Below, in pieces: positions 1 to 8,477 of a stretch of DNA of 55,875 nt (its first letter is position 1; each line of letters opens with the position of its first letter). This DNA is from Gemmatimonadota bacterium (GTDB lineage Bacteria > Gemmatimonadota > Gemmatimonadetes > Longimicrobiales > Longimicrobiaceae): the NCBI GenBank assembly GCA_028287185.1, contig JAQBQD010000147.1, positions 1 through 55,875 on the forward strand, in the 5' to 3' direction. The notes below the pieces were generated by a model, which saw only the letters and a list, made by a program, of their open reading frames with translations, ran no database searches and was not told the DNA's origin. Position numbers and translations under genes: made by a program.

Positions 1-2
1 GC

Positions 3-128
3 GACGCCTGCGCGCGCTTCGCGGCCGCGAGCCCCCGGGCGGCGCTGCAGCGGCGGCTCGAGATGGAGCTGCGCGACTTCGAGTCGCGGTACGCCCGGAT
101 GACGGCGGCGTCAGCTCCGGCGAACTAG
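3..128 (+). CDS. C-terminal fragment of an unidentified protein
   Basis: The window opens inside a reading frame that ends in TAG at 126-128. The 41 visible residues are rich in Ala, Arg and Glu, with a charged stretch (LEMELRDFESRYARMT) that looks like a terminal helix. Its codon use matches the neighbouring genes. The start lies outside the window. It ends about 215 bases before the pilus ATPase gene, and no family can be named from this piece. Confidence 0.45.
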   Translation, partial: DACARFAAASPRAALQRRLEMELRDFESRYARMTAASAPAN

Positions 129-344
129 GCGGGTTCCCTTACGTTTGCTGGCGAACGGCCCCGGGCCGCGCTCCACGGGGGGCGCGGCTCGCGCGCGTTT
201 CGGGGGATGCGCGGCCGGCCGGGGCTTTCCAAGGGCGCGCGCGGGCCGCATGTTTGAGCGGCTCCGCCCCCGGCGGATGCCCGCGGCGCCCGCCCCCACG
301 CGGTCACCGGCCGCCCACACCGCCGACGTGCCCACCGGGACCGC

Positions 345-1505
345 GTGGAAGACACCGCAGCAGAAACCAAGATGGACACGATCATCCAGGGCTGGGAGAA
401 CATCATCCAGGCCGCCGTGCAGCGCGGCGCCAGCGACCTGCACATCAAGTCGGGCGACGTGTTCCGCATCCGCATGAACGGGGCGCTCATCCCGTTCACC
501 AAGCAGCGCCTGACGCCCGACCAGACCAAGGCCATCGCCCTGCAGCTCATCCCCCACGAGCGCGACCGCGCGCGCGTGGACGACCTGCAGGACTACGACT
601 GCTCGTGGGGACTGGCGGGGGTGGGGCGCTTCCGCGTGAACATCCTTCGGCAGCGCGGCAGCTTCATGATCGTGATGCGGGTGATCCCCATCGAGATCCC
701 CAGCTTCGAGCAGCTGGGCCTGCCGGGGGTGCTGAAGGACGTGGCGGGCAACGAGCGCGGGCTGGTGCTGGTGACGGGCGTGACGGGGTCTGGCAAGAGC
801 AGCACGCAGGCGGCGATGATCGGGTTCATGAACCAGACCATGCGCCGCCACATCGTGACGCTCGAGAACCCCATCGAGTTCCTGCACCGCGACGTCAACT
901 CGTCCATCACCCAGCGCGAGGTGGGCATCGACACCGACTCGTTCCGCGTCGGCCTCCGGGCGGCGCTGCGGCAGGACCCGGACGTGATCCTGATCGGCGA
1001 GATGCGCGACACCGAGTCCATCGACATCGCCCTCAAGAGCGCCGAGACGGGGCACCTGGTGATCAGCACGGTGCACACGCGCGACGCGGCGTCCACCATC
1101 TCGCGCCTGGTGGCCGTCTTTCCGCCCGAGGAGCAGAACGTGGTGCGCCTTCGCCTTTCCGAGCAGCTCCAGGCCGTGGTCTCGCAGCGCCTGCTGCCCC
1201 GCAAGGACGGCAAGGGGCGCGTGCTGGCGGCGGAGGTGATGGTGGTGACGGCCGTGATCCGAGACTGCATCGTGGACCCGGCGCGCACGGACGAGATCCG
1301 CGAGCACATCGCCGAGGGCCGCGTGCAGTACGGGATGCAGACCTTCGACCAGTGCCTCATGGACCTGGTGCAGCAGGACCAGGTGGACTTCGGCGTGGCC
1401 AAGGCGGCGGCCACCAACCCCAGCGACTTCGAGCTGAAGCTGAACATGCTCTCGGGCAGCGGCGGCGCGGGCTCGGGGGCGCTCGGCTCGGCGTACGGGT
1501 TCTAG
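345..1505 (+). CDS. pilT: PilT/PilU-type pilus retraction ATPase
   Basis: This is a hexameric secretion-type ATPase that powers depolymerisation of type IV pili at the inner membrane, giving twitching motility. The product is 386 residues, in the range of the family. An N-terminal PAS-like domain carries GASDLHIKSG. The Walker A motif GVTGSGKS is near residues 145-152, the Walker B/Asp-box region DPDVILIGEMRD near 211-222, and the His box STVHT follows near 238. The C-terminal GMQTFDQCL fits both PilT and PilU, so the paralogue is uncertain. The GTG at 345 gives ten residues before an alternative ATG at 372; neither has a strong ribosome site. No other pilus gene is nearby. A DUF456 gene starts four bases after the stop. 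Confidence 0.93.
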   Translation: MEDTAAETKMDTIIQGWENIIQAAVQRGASDLHIKSGDVFRIRMNGALIPFTKQRLTPDQTKAIALQLIPHERDRARVDDLQDYDCSWGLAGVGRFRVNILRQRGSFMIVMRVIPIEIPSFEQLGLPGVLKDVAGNERGLVLVTGVTGSGKSSTQAAMIGFMNQTMRRHIVTLENPIEFLHRDVNSSITQREVGIDTDSFRVGLRAALRQDPDVILIGEMRDTESIDIALKSAETGHLVISTVHTRDAASTISRLVAVFPPEEQNVVRLRLSEQLQAVVSQRLLPRKDGKGRVLAAEVMVVTAVIRDCIVDPARTDEIREHIAEGRVQYGMQTFDQCLMDLVQQDQVDFGVAKAAATNPSDFELKLNMLSGSGGAGSGALGSAYGF

Positions 1506-1509
1506 CGGG

Positions 1510-2001
1510 TTGGCCGCGCTCCTGCTGGCGCTCGCGCTGCTGGCGGGCATCGCGCTGATCCCCCTGGGCCTTCCTGGAATCTGGCTGCAGCTCGCCGCGC
1601 TGGCGGGCTACGGCTGGGCGACGGGATGGCGCGCGTCCGTCTACTGGGCGCTGGGGATCGTCGCGGGGCTGGCGCTGCTGGGCGAGGTGCTGGAGTGGAC
1701 GCTGGGGCGGAAGTACGCCCGGCGGTACGGCGGGAGCGGGAGCGCGGAGTGGGGCGCCGTGGTGGGCGGCATGGTCGGTGCGATGGCGGGCATTCCCATC
1801 CCCGTCGTGGGCAGCGTGATCGGCGCGTTCGTGGGCGCCTTCGCCGGCGCGGCGGTGTTCGAGCTGGCGGGGCGCACGGACTGGCGCTCGTCGGTGCGCG
1901 TGGGGTGGGGGGCGCTGCTGGGCCGTGTGGCGGCGGCGGCGGCCAAGTGCGCGCTGGCGGTCGCCGCGGCCGCCGTTGCGCTGCTGTCGACGCTGGGCTG
2001 A
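1510..2001 (+). CDS. DUF456 family membrane protein
   Basis: This is a 163-residue protein made almost wholly of hydrophobic, Gly/Ala-rich segments. The layout fits DUF456: two N-terminal membrane helices, a short charged loop with LGRKYARRYGGS, then a glycine-zipper-like region (GGMVGAMAG, GAFVGAFAG), and a final helix. The family has no known biochemical role. The best start is TTG at 1510, four bases after the pilT stop, so it is probably translated from the same message by reinitiation. The gap to the following histidine kinase is short, so the three genes may be co-transcribed. Confidence 0.8.
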   Translation: MAALLLALALLAGIALIPLGLPGIWLQLAALAGYGWATGWRASVYWALGIVAGLALLGEVLEWTLGRKYARRYGGSGSAEWGAVVGGMVGAMAGIPIPVVGSVIGAFVGAFAGAAVFELAGRTDWRSSVRVGWGALLGRVAAAAAKCALAVAAAAVALLSTLG

Positions 2002-2078
2002 GGGCGCCCGCCGGGCCGGCCCTCCCGCTCGGCCCCCGCCGCGGGGTCGATCCGTTCGGAAACAGAGAGCCCGGGCCC

Positions 2079-4193
2079 GTGGTACCGCGACCTTCCACAC
2101 ACGCCGACGCGCTGGACCTGGTGGACCGGACGCTCCGCGCGGACACGGCGGCCCAGGCGCTCGCCCTGGTGGCCGACGCCGCCCGCGAGGCCACGGGGTC
2201 GCCGCGGGCGCTGGTGCTGGTGGAGCGCCGCGGCGTGCTGCGCGCGGAGGTGAGCCGCGGCTGGAGCGACGCCGACGCCCGCGCGGCCGAGTCCGCCGCC
2301 GAGGACGCCCGGAGCGCGGTCGGGGTGGCCTTCCACGCCGGCCGCACGCACGTGGGCGGCGGCCCCGGGTGCCCGCCCGGCGAGACGCCCTGCGCGGCCG
2401 TGCCCCTGATGGGGCTGGACGGCCGCGTCTTCGCCGTGGTGCTGCTGGACGCGCTGCCGGCGCGCGCCGTCCGAGCCGCCGCCACCCTGGCCGAGCGCGC
2501 CGCGCCCGCGGTGGAGCGCCTGGCCGAGCTGGAGCGCCTGCGCCGCGCCGGCGACCAGACCGAGCGCCAGCGCGAGCTTCTGAACACCCTCCTGAACGCC
2601 CTTCCCGACCCCCTGCTGGTCACCGACGCGCGGCACGGCATCGTGCTGGAGAACCGCCGCGCCGCCGCCCTGTTCGAGCACCGCGCCGACGACGGCGGCG
2701 AGCGCCGGCGCATCGTCGAGCTCAACAACCTGCTCTTCTCGTCGTTCCTCACCCGCGCGGGCCAGGCGCCCCCGGACGAGGCGCGCGAGCTGAACCTGGT
2801 GGAGCCCGACGGCGGCGAGGACCTGGTGTTCGAGGTGCTGTCCTCGCCGCTTCCCGGGCACCTGGCGGGCGAGGGTGCGCGCCTGGCCGCGCTGCGCAAC
2901 GTCACCGCGCTCAAGCGCGCCTCCACCGAGCTGGAGCACCAGTTCCGCCGCGCGCGCCAGGCCGAGCTGAAGGCCCGCCGCGAGCGCGACCGCCTGAACC
3001 TGATCCTGGAGAACGTCGGCGACCCCATCGTGGTCACCGACGAGGACGGTGCCGTGCTGCTGGTGAACCGCGAGGGCGAGCGCCTGTTTCGCGTGGCGGC
3101 GGACGTGCCGGAGGGGGCGCCCGAGCGAACCCGCGTGGCGGCCAACGACGCGGCGGTGCTGGCGTTCGTGGCCGAGCTGGCGGCCAGCCCCCTGTCCGGC
3201 CGCGCGGCCGAGATACTGCTGGCGGACCCCGCCACTGGGGGCGAGCTGCCGGTGGAGGTGGTCTCGGGCAAGATCCTGAACGAGCACGGCGAAACCTCGG
3301 CCGTGGTGTCCATCCTCCACGACCTGACCAAGTCGCGCGACAACGAGCGCTTGGCCGCCGAGCTGGCGCGGCTGAACGAGGGGCTGGAGGACCGCATCCG
3401 CGGGGCGACGGCGGCGCTGGAGGAGCGCAACCGGCGGCTGGAGTGGCAGAGCCAGGAGCTGGAGCGTGCGTCGCGCCTCAAGTCCGAGTTCCTGGCCAGC
3501 ATGAGCCACGAGCTGCGCACCCCCATCAACGCGCTGCTGGGCTACGCCTCGCTCATGCGCGACCGCATCTACGGCGACCTCACCCCGCGGCAGGAGGAGT
3601 CGCTCGTCCGCATGCACGCCGCCAGCCGCCACCTGCTGGCGCTGGTGAACGACATCCTGGACCTGGCCAAGATCGAGGCGGGCAAGATGCCCGTGCACGT
3701 GGAGCGCTTCGACCTGCCCGAGCTGGTGCTGGAGCTGAGCGAGACGGTGGAGCCCCTCGTCCGCGCGAAGGGCCTGCTCTTCCGCATGCAGGTGGAGGAG
3801 GGGCTGCCCGCGTTGGACACCGACCGCACCAAGGTCAAGCAGATCCTGCTGAACCTGCTGTCCAACGCGGTGAAGTTCACCCACGTGGGCGAGGTGGCCA
3901 TCGAGGTGCGCGGCGTGCGCGGGGGAATGCTGGAGGCGCAGGTCTCCGACACCGGCATCGGCATTCCCGCGGCGGACCTGGACGGCATCTTCGACGACTT
4001 CCGCCAGGTGGACCAGTCGTCCACCCGCGAGTACGGCGGCACGGGGCTGGGGCTGTCCATCGTCCGCAAGCTACTGGCGCTGCTGGGCGGCTCGGTGAAG
4101 GTGCGCTCCGTGCCCGAGCAGGGCTCCGTCTTCACCGTCCGCTTCCCCCGCCGCAGCAAGCCGGTGAACCCCGACGCGGCGTCGGCGGACTGA
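2079..4193 (+). CDS. GAF/PAS sensor histidine kinase
   Basis: This is a soluble-looking sensor kinase of about 704 residues with no clear membrane segment. It should autophosphorylate a His and pass the phosphate to a response regulator. In order it has an N-terminal GAF-like domain (about 5-150), two PAS-like domains (about 170-300 and 310-430), a coiled-coil linker, a HisKA domain with the phospho-acceptor in MSHELRTP (His477), and a HATPase_c domain with the N box NLLSNAVKFT, the G1 box DTGIGIP and the G2 box GGTGLGLS. There is no receiver domain and no adjacent regulator, so its partner is unknown. The GTG at 2079 is the chosen start because it leaves an intact GAF domain. The frame stays open further upstream, so the start is not certain. 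Confidence 0.88.
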   Translation: MVPRPSTHADALDLVDRTLRADTAAQALALVADAAREATGSPRALVLVERRGVLRAEVSRGWSDADARAAESAAEDARSAVGVAFHAGRTHVGGGPGCPPGETPCAAVPLMGLDGRVFAVVLLDALPARAVRAAATLAERAAPAVERLAELERLRRAGDQTERQRELLNTLLNALPDPLLVTDARHGIVLENRRAAALFEHRADDGGERRRIVELNNLLFSSFLTRAGQAPPDEARELNLVEPDGGEDLVFEVLSSPLPGHLAGEGARLAALRNVTALKRASTELEHQFRRARQAELKARRERDRLNLILENVGDPIVVTDEDGAVLLVNREGERLFRVAADVPEGAPERTRVAANDAAVLAFVAELAASPLSGRAAEILLADPATGGELPVEVVSGKILNEHGETSAVVSILHDLTKSRDNERLAAELARLNEGLEDRIRGATAALEERNRRLEWQSQELERASRLKSEFLASMSHELRTPINALLGYASLMRDRIYGDLTPRQEESLVRMHAASRHLLALVNDILDLAKIEAGKMPVHVERFDLPELVLELSETVEPLVRAKGLLFRMQVEEGLPALDTDRTKVKQILLNLLSNAVKFTHVGEVAIEVRGVRGGMLEAQVSDTGIGIPAADLDGIFDDFRQVDQSSTREYGGTGLGLSIVRKLLALLGGSVKVRSVPEQGSVFTVRFPRRSKPVNPDAASAD

Positions 4194-4296
4194 GATCCGC
4201 GGTCCTCGGAAGGGCGTCTCCGAAGGCCGGCGGTGGCGGGTTTCGGCGGGTTTCGAATGACGTGGGTCGCGCCCCGTCGCCGGTCCTCCGGGGCGG

Positions 4297-4325
4297 TTGA
4301 CACGGCGGGGCCCGGGGTCTACATT
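4297..4325 (+). promoter_or_regulatory. Sigma-70-like promoter of purA
   Basis: A perfect TTGACA at 4297-4302 is followed after exactly 17 bases by TACATT at 4320-4325. This is an unusually good match for such a GC-rich genome. Transcription should start near 4332, giving a leader of about 90 bases before the purA ATG at 4425. It probably drives the purA-hisC-hisB-hisH run. Confidence 0.75.
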
Positions 4326-4369
4326 CGCCCAAAGGATACGTCAGCGCGCGGTCCCCACCATTCCGGTCG

Positions 4370-4392
4370 GGGCCGCATTTTTTTTGCGGCCC
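4370..4392 (+). promoter_or_regulatory. Leader hairpin with an oligo-T loop upstream of purA
   Basis: GGGCCGC at 4370-4376 and GCGGCCC at 4386-4392 form a perfect 7-bp stem around a loop of one A and eight T. The T run is in the loop, not after the stem, so this is not a standard terminator. It lies in the predicted purA leader, 32 bases before the start codon. A role in RNA stability, anti-termination or translation control is possible but not shown. Confidence 0.55.
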
Positions 4393-4424
4393 GGGACCGC
4401 GCATCCGGAACACCGAGCAGAGCG

Positions 4425-5720
4425 ATGACCGAGAACCGCTGCGTCGTGATCGTGGGCTCCCAGTGGGGGGACGAGGGGAAGGGGAAGATCGTGGACGTGC
4501 TGGCCGAGCGCGTGGACGTGGTCGCCCGCTACCAGGGCGGCGCCAACGCCGGGCACACCGTGCACGTGGGCAGCGAGGAGTTCATCCTCCGCCAGATCCC
4601 CTCGGGCATCCTGCACCCCTCGCGGCACTGCTACCTGGGCAACGGGGTGGTGTTCGACCCGGTGCAGTTCTTCGAGGAGCTGGACGCCCTCACCGCCCGC
4701 GGCATCGACGCCGAGCCGCGCCTGGGGGTGAGCTCGCGCGCGCACCTGCTGCTCGCCTACCACAAGATGCTGGACCGCGCGGCCGAGGCGGGGCGCGGTG
4801 CGGGGAAGATCGGCACCACGGGGCGCGGCATCGGGCCGGCCTATGAGGACAAGGTGGCGCGCCAGGGCATCCGCGTGGCCGACCTGCGCGACGCCCGCCG
4901 CGCCGAGGAGCTGCTGCGCGCCGCCGCCGCCCGCGTGAACCGCCGCCTGGAGGCGATGGAGACGGACGAGCGCGTGGACGCCGACGCCCTGGTCGCCGAG
5001 GTGCTGCAGTACCGCGACCGCCTGCTGCGCCTGGCGGTGGACACGGGCCGCGTGCTGGACGACGCCATCCGCGCCGGCCGGAAGGTGCTGCTGGAGGGCG
5101 CCCAGGGCGCGCTGCTGGACGTGGACCACGGCACGTATCCCTACGTCACCTCGTCCAACACCACCGCCGGCGGCGCGGCCCTGGGCGTCGGCATCGGGCC
5201 GACGCGGGTGGACGCGGTGGTGGGCGTGGTGAAGGCGTACACCACGCGCGTGGGCTCCGGCCCGCTGCCCACGGAGTTCCAGGGCGAGCTGCAGGACCGC
5301 ATCCGCGAGCTGGGCGGAGAGTACGGCGCCGTCACCGGGCGCCCCCGCCGCTGCGGCTGGTTCGACGCCGTGGTGGTCCGGTACTCCGCCCGCGTGAACG
5401 GGCTGACGGGGCTCGCCGTGACCAAGATGGACGTGCTGGACACGCTGGACGAGGTGCAGATCGCCACCGGCTACACCGCGGGCGACCAGGTGCTGGACGA
5501 CTTTCCCGCCGAGATGGCGCTGCTGGAGCAGGCGCAGCCCGTGTACGAGACGCTGCCGGGGTGGAAGGCGGACACGACCACCGCGCGGCGCTGGGAGGAC
5601 CTTCCGAAGGCCGCCCGCGCCTACCTGAGCCGGCTGGAGGAGATCACCGGCGTGCCCATCTGGTACGTCTCGGTCGGCACCCGCCGCGATCAGATCATCG
5701 ACCTCGGGCGCGCCGGCTGA
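4425..5720 (+). CDS. purA: Adenylosuccinate synthetase
   Basis: This enzyme joins IMP and aspartate with GTP, the first committed step from IMP to AMP, in the cytosol. The 431-residue product has the usual family length. Visible motifs are the GTP-binding loop GSQWGDEGKGK near the N-terminus, NAGHT, the IMP-site segment GTTGRGIGPAYEDK, VKAYTTRVGSGP and TGRPRRCGWFD. The ATG at 4425 places the GTP loop near residue 11 as in other PurA proteins. The frame is open upstream, but nothing conserved is encoded there. A strong promoter and a leader hairpin precede it. Its stop overlaps the hisC start by one base (TGATG), which suggests translational coupling. Confidence 0.97.
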   Translation: MTENRCVVIVGSQWGDEGKGKIVDVLAERVDVVARYQGGANAGHTVHVGSEEFILRQIPSGILHPSRHCYLGNGVVFDPVQFFEELDALTARGIDAEPRLGVSSRAHLLLAYHKMLDRAAEAGRGAGKIGTTGRGIGPAYEDKVARQGIRVADLRDARRAEELLRAAAARVNRRLEAMETDERVDADALVAEVLQYRDRLLRLAVDTGRVLDDAIRAGRKVLLEGAQGALLDVDHGTYPYVTSSNTTAGGAALGVGIGPTRVDAVVGVVKAYTTRVGSGPLPTEFQGELQDRIRELGGEYGAVTGRPRRCGWFDAVVVRYSARVNGLTGLAVTKMDVLDTLDEVQIATGYTAGDQVLDDFPAEMALLEQAQPVYETLPGWKADTTTARRWEDLPKAARAYLSRLEEITGVPIWYVSVGTRRDQIIDLGRAG

Positions 5721-6922
5721 TGTCGTCCGCCGAAGGCTATCCCTCGTCGGCGGAGCGGGCTTCATCCGACGTGTCGCGGATCGTTGACCCGGTGTCGACG
5801 GTGGAGAGTCGGCCGCGCGCGGAGGCGCCGGACCGCGCGCTGGCGCACGTGAAGCCGTGCGTCCGGGAGATGGGCGCGTACACGCTGCGGCCGTACGAGC
5901 CCCGCATCAAGCTGAACCAGAACGAGAGCCCGTACGACGTTCCGCCGGCCATCAAGGAGCGCATCGCGGAACGTTTGGCGGGGCGGCCGTGGAACCGGTA
6001 CCCACCCTTTGTCGCGGCCGACCTCATCGACGCGGTGTCGGAGGCCACGCGCTGGCCCTCGGGGGGCGTGCTGGTGGCGAACGGGTCGAACGAGCTGATC
6101 CAGAGCGTCCTCGCCGTGACGGTCGGGCCCGGCGTGGCGGTCGTGGTGCCGGAGCCGACGTTCACGCTCTACCGGCTGATGACGGAGGTGAACGGCGGCA
6201 CCGTCGTCCCCGTGCCGCTGGACGCGGAGCTGCGCTTCGACGTGGATGCCATCGTGCGCGCCGCGCGGGAGTCGAGCGCGGCCGTCGTCGTGCTCTGCTC
6301 GCCCAACAACCCCACGGGCGGCGCGCTCACGCGCGAAGAGATCCTGCGCGTGCACGACGAGGCGGACGCGCTGGTGCTGCTGGACCAGGCGTACGTGGAG
6401 TTCGGGGGATACGACGCCATCCCGCTGCTGGAGGGGCGCCCACGGCTGGTGGTGCTGCGGACCTTCAGCAAGGCGATGGCGATGGCGGGGCTGCGCGCGG
6501 GCTACATGCTGGCGCACCCGGCGCTGGCGGCCGAGGTGCACAAGGCCAAGCTGCCGTACAACATCAACTTCTTCAGCGAGGTGGCCGCGGCCGAGGTGCT
6601 GCGCGGCCGCGCGCTGCTGGTGCCGCAGCAGGACGCCATCCGCGCCGAGCGCGACCGCCTGCTCGCCGAGCTGGCCCCGGTGCCGGGCATCCGCGTCTAT
6701 CCCAGCGCCGCCAACTTCGTGCTGTTCCGGGTCGAGGCACCGGGAACGACGCATACGGAGGTCTTCCGGCGCCTGCTGGACGAGCACGGCATCCTGGTGC
6801 GCGACGTGTCCAAGTATCCCATGCTGGACGGCTGCCTGCGCGTGAACGCGGGCACGCCGGAGGAGGATGGCGCGTTCCTGCTCGCCCTGCGCGCCATCCT
6901 GGCCGCGGCGGGCGCCGACTGA
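5720..6922 (+). CDS. hisC: Histidinol-phosphate aminotransferase
   Basis: This is a PLP-dependent class I/II aminotransferase that converts imidazole-acetol phosphate to histidinol phosphate. The product is 400 residues. The start ATG overlaps the purA stop, which adds about 45 poorly conserved residues before the usual HisC core beginning at VREMGAYTLRPYEP. The core shows IKLNQNESPYDVP, SPNNPTGG and the PLP-binding lysine in TFSKAMAMAG (Lys251). The C-terminal part has the RVNAGTPEED segment. The N-terminal extension may be real or may mean a later start. It is followed after ten bases by hisB, which has a good ribosome site (GAGGAGGGG). Confidence 0.95.
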   Translation: MSSAEGYPSSAERASSDVSRIVDPVSTVESRPRAEAPDRALAHVKPCVREMGAYTLRPYEPRIKLNQNESPYDVPPAIKERIAERLAGRPWNRYPPFVAADLIDAVSEATRWPSGGVLVANGSNELIQSVLAVTVGPGVAVVVPEPTFTLYRLMTEVNGGTVVPVPLDAELRFDVDAIVRAARESSAAVVVLCSPNNPTGGALTREEILRVHDEADALVLLDQAYVEFGGYDAIPLLEGRPRLVVLRTFSKAMAMAGLRAGYMLAHPALAAEVHKAKLPYNINFFSEVAAAEVLRGRALLVPQQDAIRAERDRLLAELAPVPGIRVYPSAANFVLFRVEAPGTTHTEVFRRLLDEHGILVRDVSKYPMLDGCLRVNAGTPEEDGAFLLALRAILAAAGAD

Positions 6923-6932
6923 GGAGGGGCTG

Positions 6933-7529
6933 ATGGGACGACGGGGCGAGCGCACGCGCATCACGCGCGAGACGGACGTGTGGGTGTCGGTGGAGCTGGA
7001 CGGCAGCGGGCAGTGCAACGCGGAGACGGGTCTCGGCTTCTTCGACCACATGCTGGACGCCCTGGCCCGCCACGGGATGTTCGACCTGGAGGTGCGTTGC
7101 GCGGGCGACCTGCACGTGGACGGGCACCACACGGTGGAGGATGTGGGCATCGTCCTCGGCGGCGCCTTCCTGGACGCCCTCGGCGAAAAGCGCGGCATCG
7201 CCCGGTACGCGGACGCCACCGTGCCGCTGGACGAGGCCCTGGTGCGCGCCGTGGTGGACGTCTCCGGCCGCCCCTTCCTGGCCTTCGACGTCCCGCTTCC
7301 CGCCGGGCAGAACCGCGTCGGCGACTTCGACGCGGCGCTGTCGGCGGAGTTCTGGCGCGCGTTCGCCACCGAGGCGCGGGTGACGATGCACCTGGACGGA
7401 ATCCGCGGCGACAACGCGCACCACGTGGTGGAGGCCACCTTCAAGGCCGCCGCCCGCGCGCTGGACGCCGCCACCCGCATCGACGAGCGCCGCGCCGAGA
7501 CGGTGCCGTCCACCAAGGGCGCGCTGTGA
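6933..7529 (+). CDS. hisB: Imidazoleglycerol-phosphate dehydratase
   Basis: This Mn-dependent dehydratase makes imidazole-acetol phosphate, the substrate of HisC. At 198 residues it is the single-function form, without the N-terminal histidinol-phosphatase domain found in enterobacterial HisB. The two metal-binding repeats are visible: GFFDHMLDALARHG followed by DGHHTVEDVG, and the C-terminal copy NAHHVVEATFKA. The ATG at 6933 follows the strong ribosome site GAGGAGGGG. The stop overlaps the GTG start of hisH by four bases (GTGA). No histidinol phosphatase gene lies nearby. Confidence 0.96.
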   Translation: MGRRGERTRITRETDVWVSVELDGSGQCNAETGLGFFDHMLDALARHGMFDLEVRCAGDLHVDGHHTVEDVGIVLGGAFLDALGEKRGIARYADATVPLDEALVRAVVDVSGRPFLAFDVPLPAGQNRVGDFDAALSAEFWRAFATEARVTMHLDGIRGDNAHHVVEATFKAAARALDAATRIDERRAETVPSTKGAL

Positions 7530-8158
7530 CGGCTGTCCGGCCGCGGGTGGTGATCCTGGACTATGGCGCGGGCAACCTGCGCTCCGTGGCGAAGGCGTTC
7601 GAGCACGAGGGGGCGGACGTGGTGCTGACTTCTGATCCCGCCGTCGCCCGGGAGGCGGAGCGCCTCGTCCTGCCCGGCCAGGGCCACTTCGGCCAGTGCA
7701 TGACGCGCCTGGAGGAGAGCGGGCTGGCGGATGCCGTTCGCGAGGTCGTCGCCGGCGGGCGCCCGTTCCTCGGCATCTGCGTGGGCATGCAGCTACTCTA
7801 CGATGGCAGCGCCGAGGCCCCCGCCGTCCGCGGGCTGGGCCTGCTGCCGGGCACCGTCGAGCTGATCCCGACGGACCTGCCGCTGCCGCACGTGGGCTGG
7901 AACGCGGTGGAATGGATTCGCCGCGCCCAGGCCGATCCGCTGCTGGAAGGCGTCGCCGGGCCGGAGCCGCGCTGGTTCTACCACGTGCACTCGTACGCCG
8001 TCCTCGCGTCGGACACCGACGACGTGCTCGGCCGCTGCACGTACGACGCGGCGTTCGCGTCCGTCGTGGGGCGAGGGAACGTGTGGGGCATCCAGTTCCA
8101 TCCCGAGAAGAGCCAGGAGGATGGGCTGCGAATCCTGGGCAATTTTGCGCGGATGTAG
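7526..8158 (+). CDS. hisH: Imidazole glycerol phosphate synthase, glutaminase subunit
   Basis: This is a class I glutamine amidotransferase subunit that releases ammonia for HisF. The 210-residue product starts with VVILDYGAGNLRS and carries the full catalytic triad: Cys85 in FLGICVGMQ, and His192 with Glu194 in FHPEKS. The GTG start overlaps the hisB stop, so the two are probably coupled. The usual partner hisF is not next to it: about 320 bases of repeats and a DapF-fold gene lie between them. Confidence 0.96.
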   Translation: MTAVRPRVVILDYGAGNLRSVAKAFEHEGADVVLTSDPAVAREAERLVLPGQGHFGQCMTRLEESGLADAVREVVAGGRPFLGICVGMQLLYDGSAEAPAVRGLGLLPGTVELIPTDLPLPHVGWNAVEWIRRAQADPLLEGVAGPEPRWFYHVHSYAVLASDTDDVLGRCTYDAAFASVVGRGNVWGIQFHPEKSQEDGLRILGNFARM

Positions 8159-8206
8159 CGTTCGTAGTCTCCGAGGCGGATCGGGGTCCACCTCGGAGCC
8201 GACCAC

Positions 8207-8277
8207 CGTCCCCGGGCGGTTGAAACCGCGGCAACAAGGGCCCGAAGCCTCCCTTCGGAGGCTGCTCCGAGGCGGAT
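8207..8277 (+). repeat. Structured intergenic repeat, copy A
   Basis: The element has two perfect hairpins: GCGGTT-GA-AACCGC at 8216-8229 and AGCCTCC-CTTC-GGAGGCT at 8246-8263, separated by a GCAAC-containing spacer and followed by GCTCCGAGGCGG. Copy B just downstream keeps the same order with different but still paired stem bases. Two diverged copies with the same layout lie on the minus strand near 13043 and 32758. No coding potential is seen. Confidence 0.75.
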
Positions 8278-8303
8278 CGGTTGTCCGTACGGGCGGCGTA
8301 TGT

Positions 8304-8370
8304 TCCCCAGGCGGTTCAAACCGCGCCTCGAACGGCGCGAAGTCCGCCGTCGCGGACTGCTCCGCGCGGA
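8304..8370 (+). repeat. Structured intergenic repeat, copy B
   Basis: This repeats the layout of copy A, with stem one GCGGTT-CA-AACCGC (8311-8324) and stem two AGTCCGC-CGTC-GCGGACT (8341-8358), ending in GCTCCGCGCGG. Stem two differs from copy A on both arms, and the changes keep all seven pairs, so the structure rather than the sequence is conserved. The rest of the hisH to dapF-like gap (8371-8477) holds a C-rich then G-rich stretch around 8404-8441 but no gene. Confidence 0.75.
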
Positions 8371-8477
8371 AGACGGCTCCCCGTGGAAGGCCATGCAGTA
8401 GACACCCCCTCGCCCGCTTGCGTGAGTGGGGGCTGGGGGGTGAGAGCTACACAGCGCCACAGCAGCGAAGGCATCGA

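Noticed and set aside
1626..2078. N-terminal extension of the histidine kinase through the DUF456 gene
   Set aside because: The frame is open, but the translated region is Gly/Arg-rich noise overlapping DUF456; the conserved GAF domain begins after 2079.
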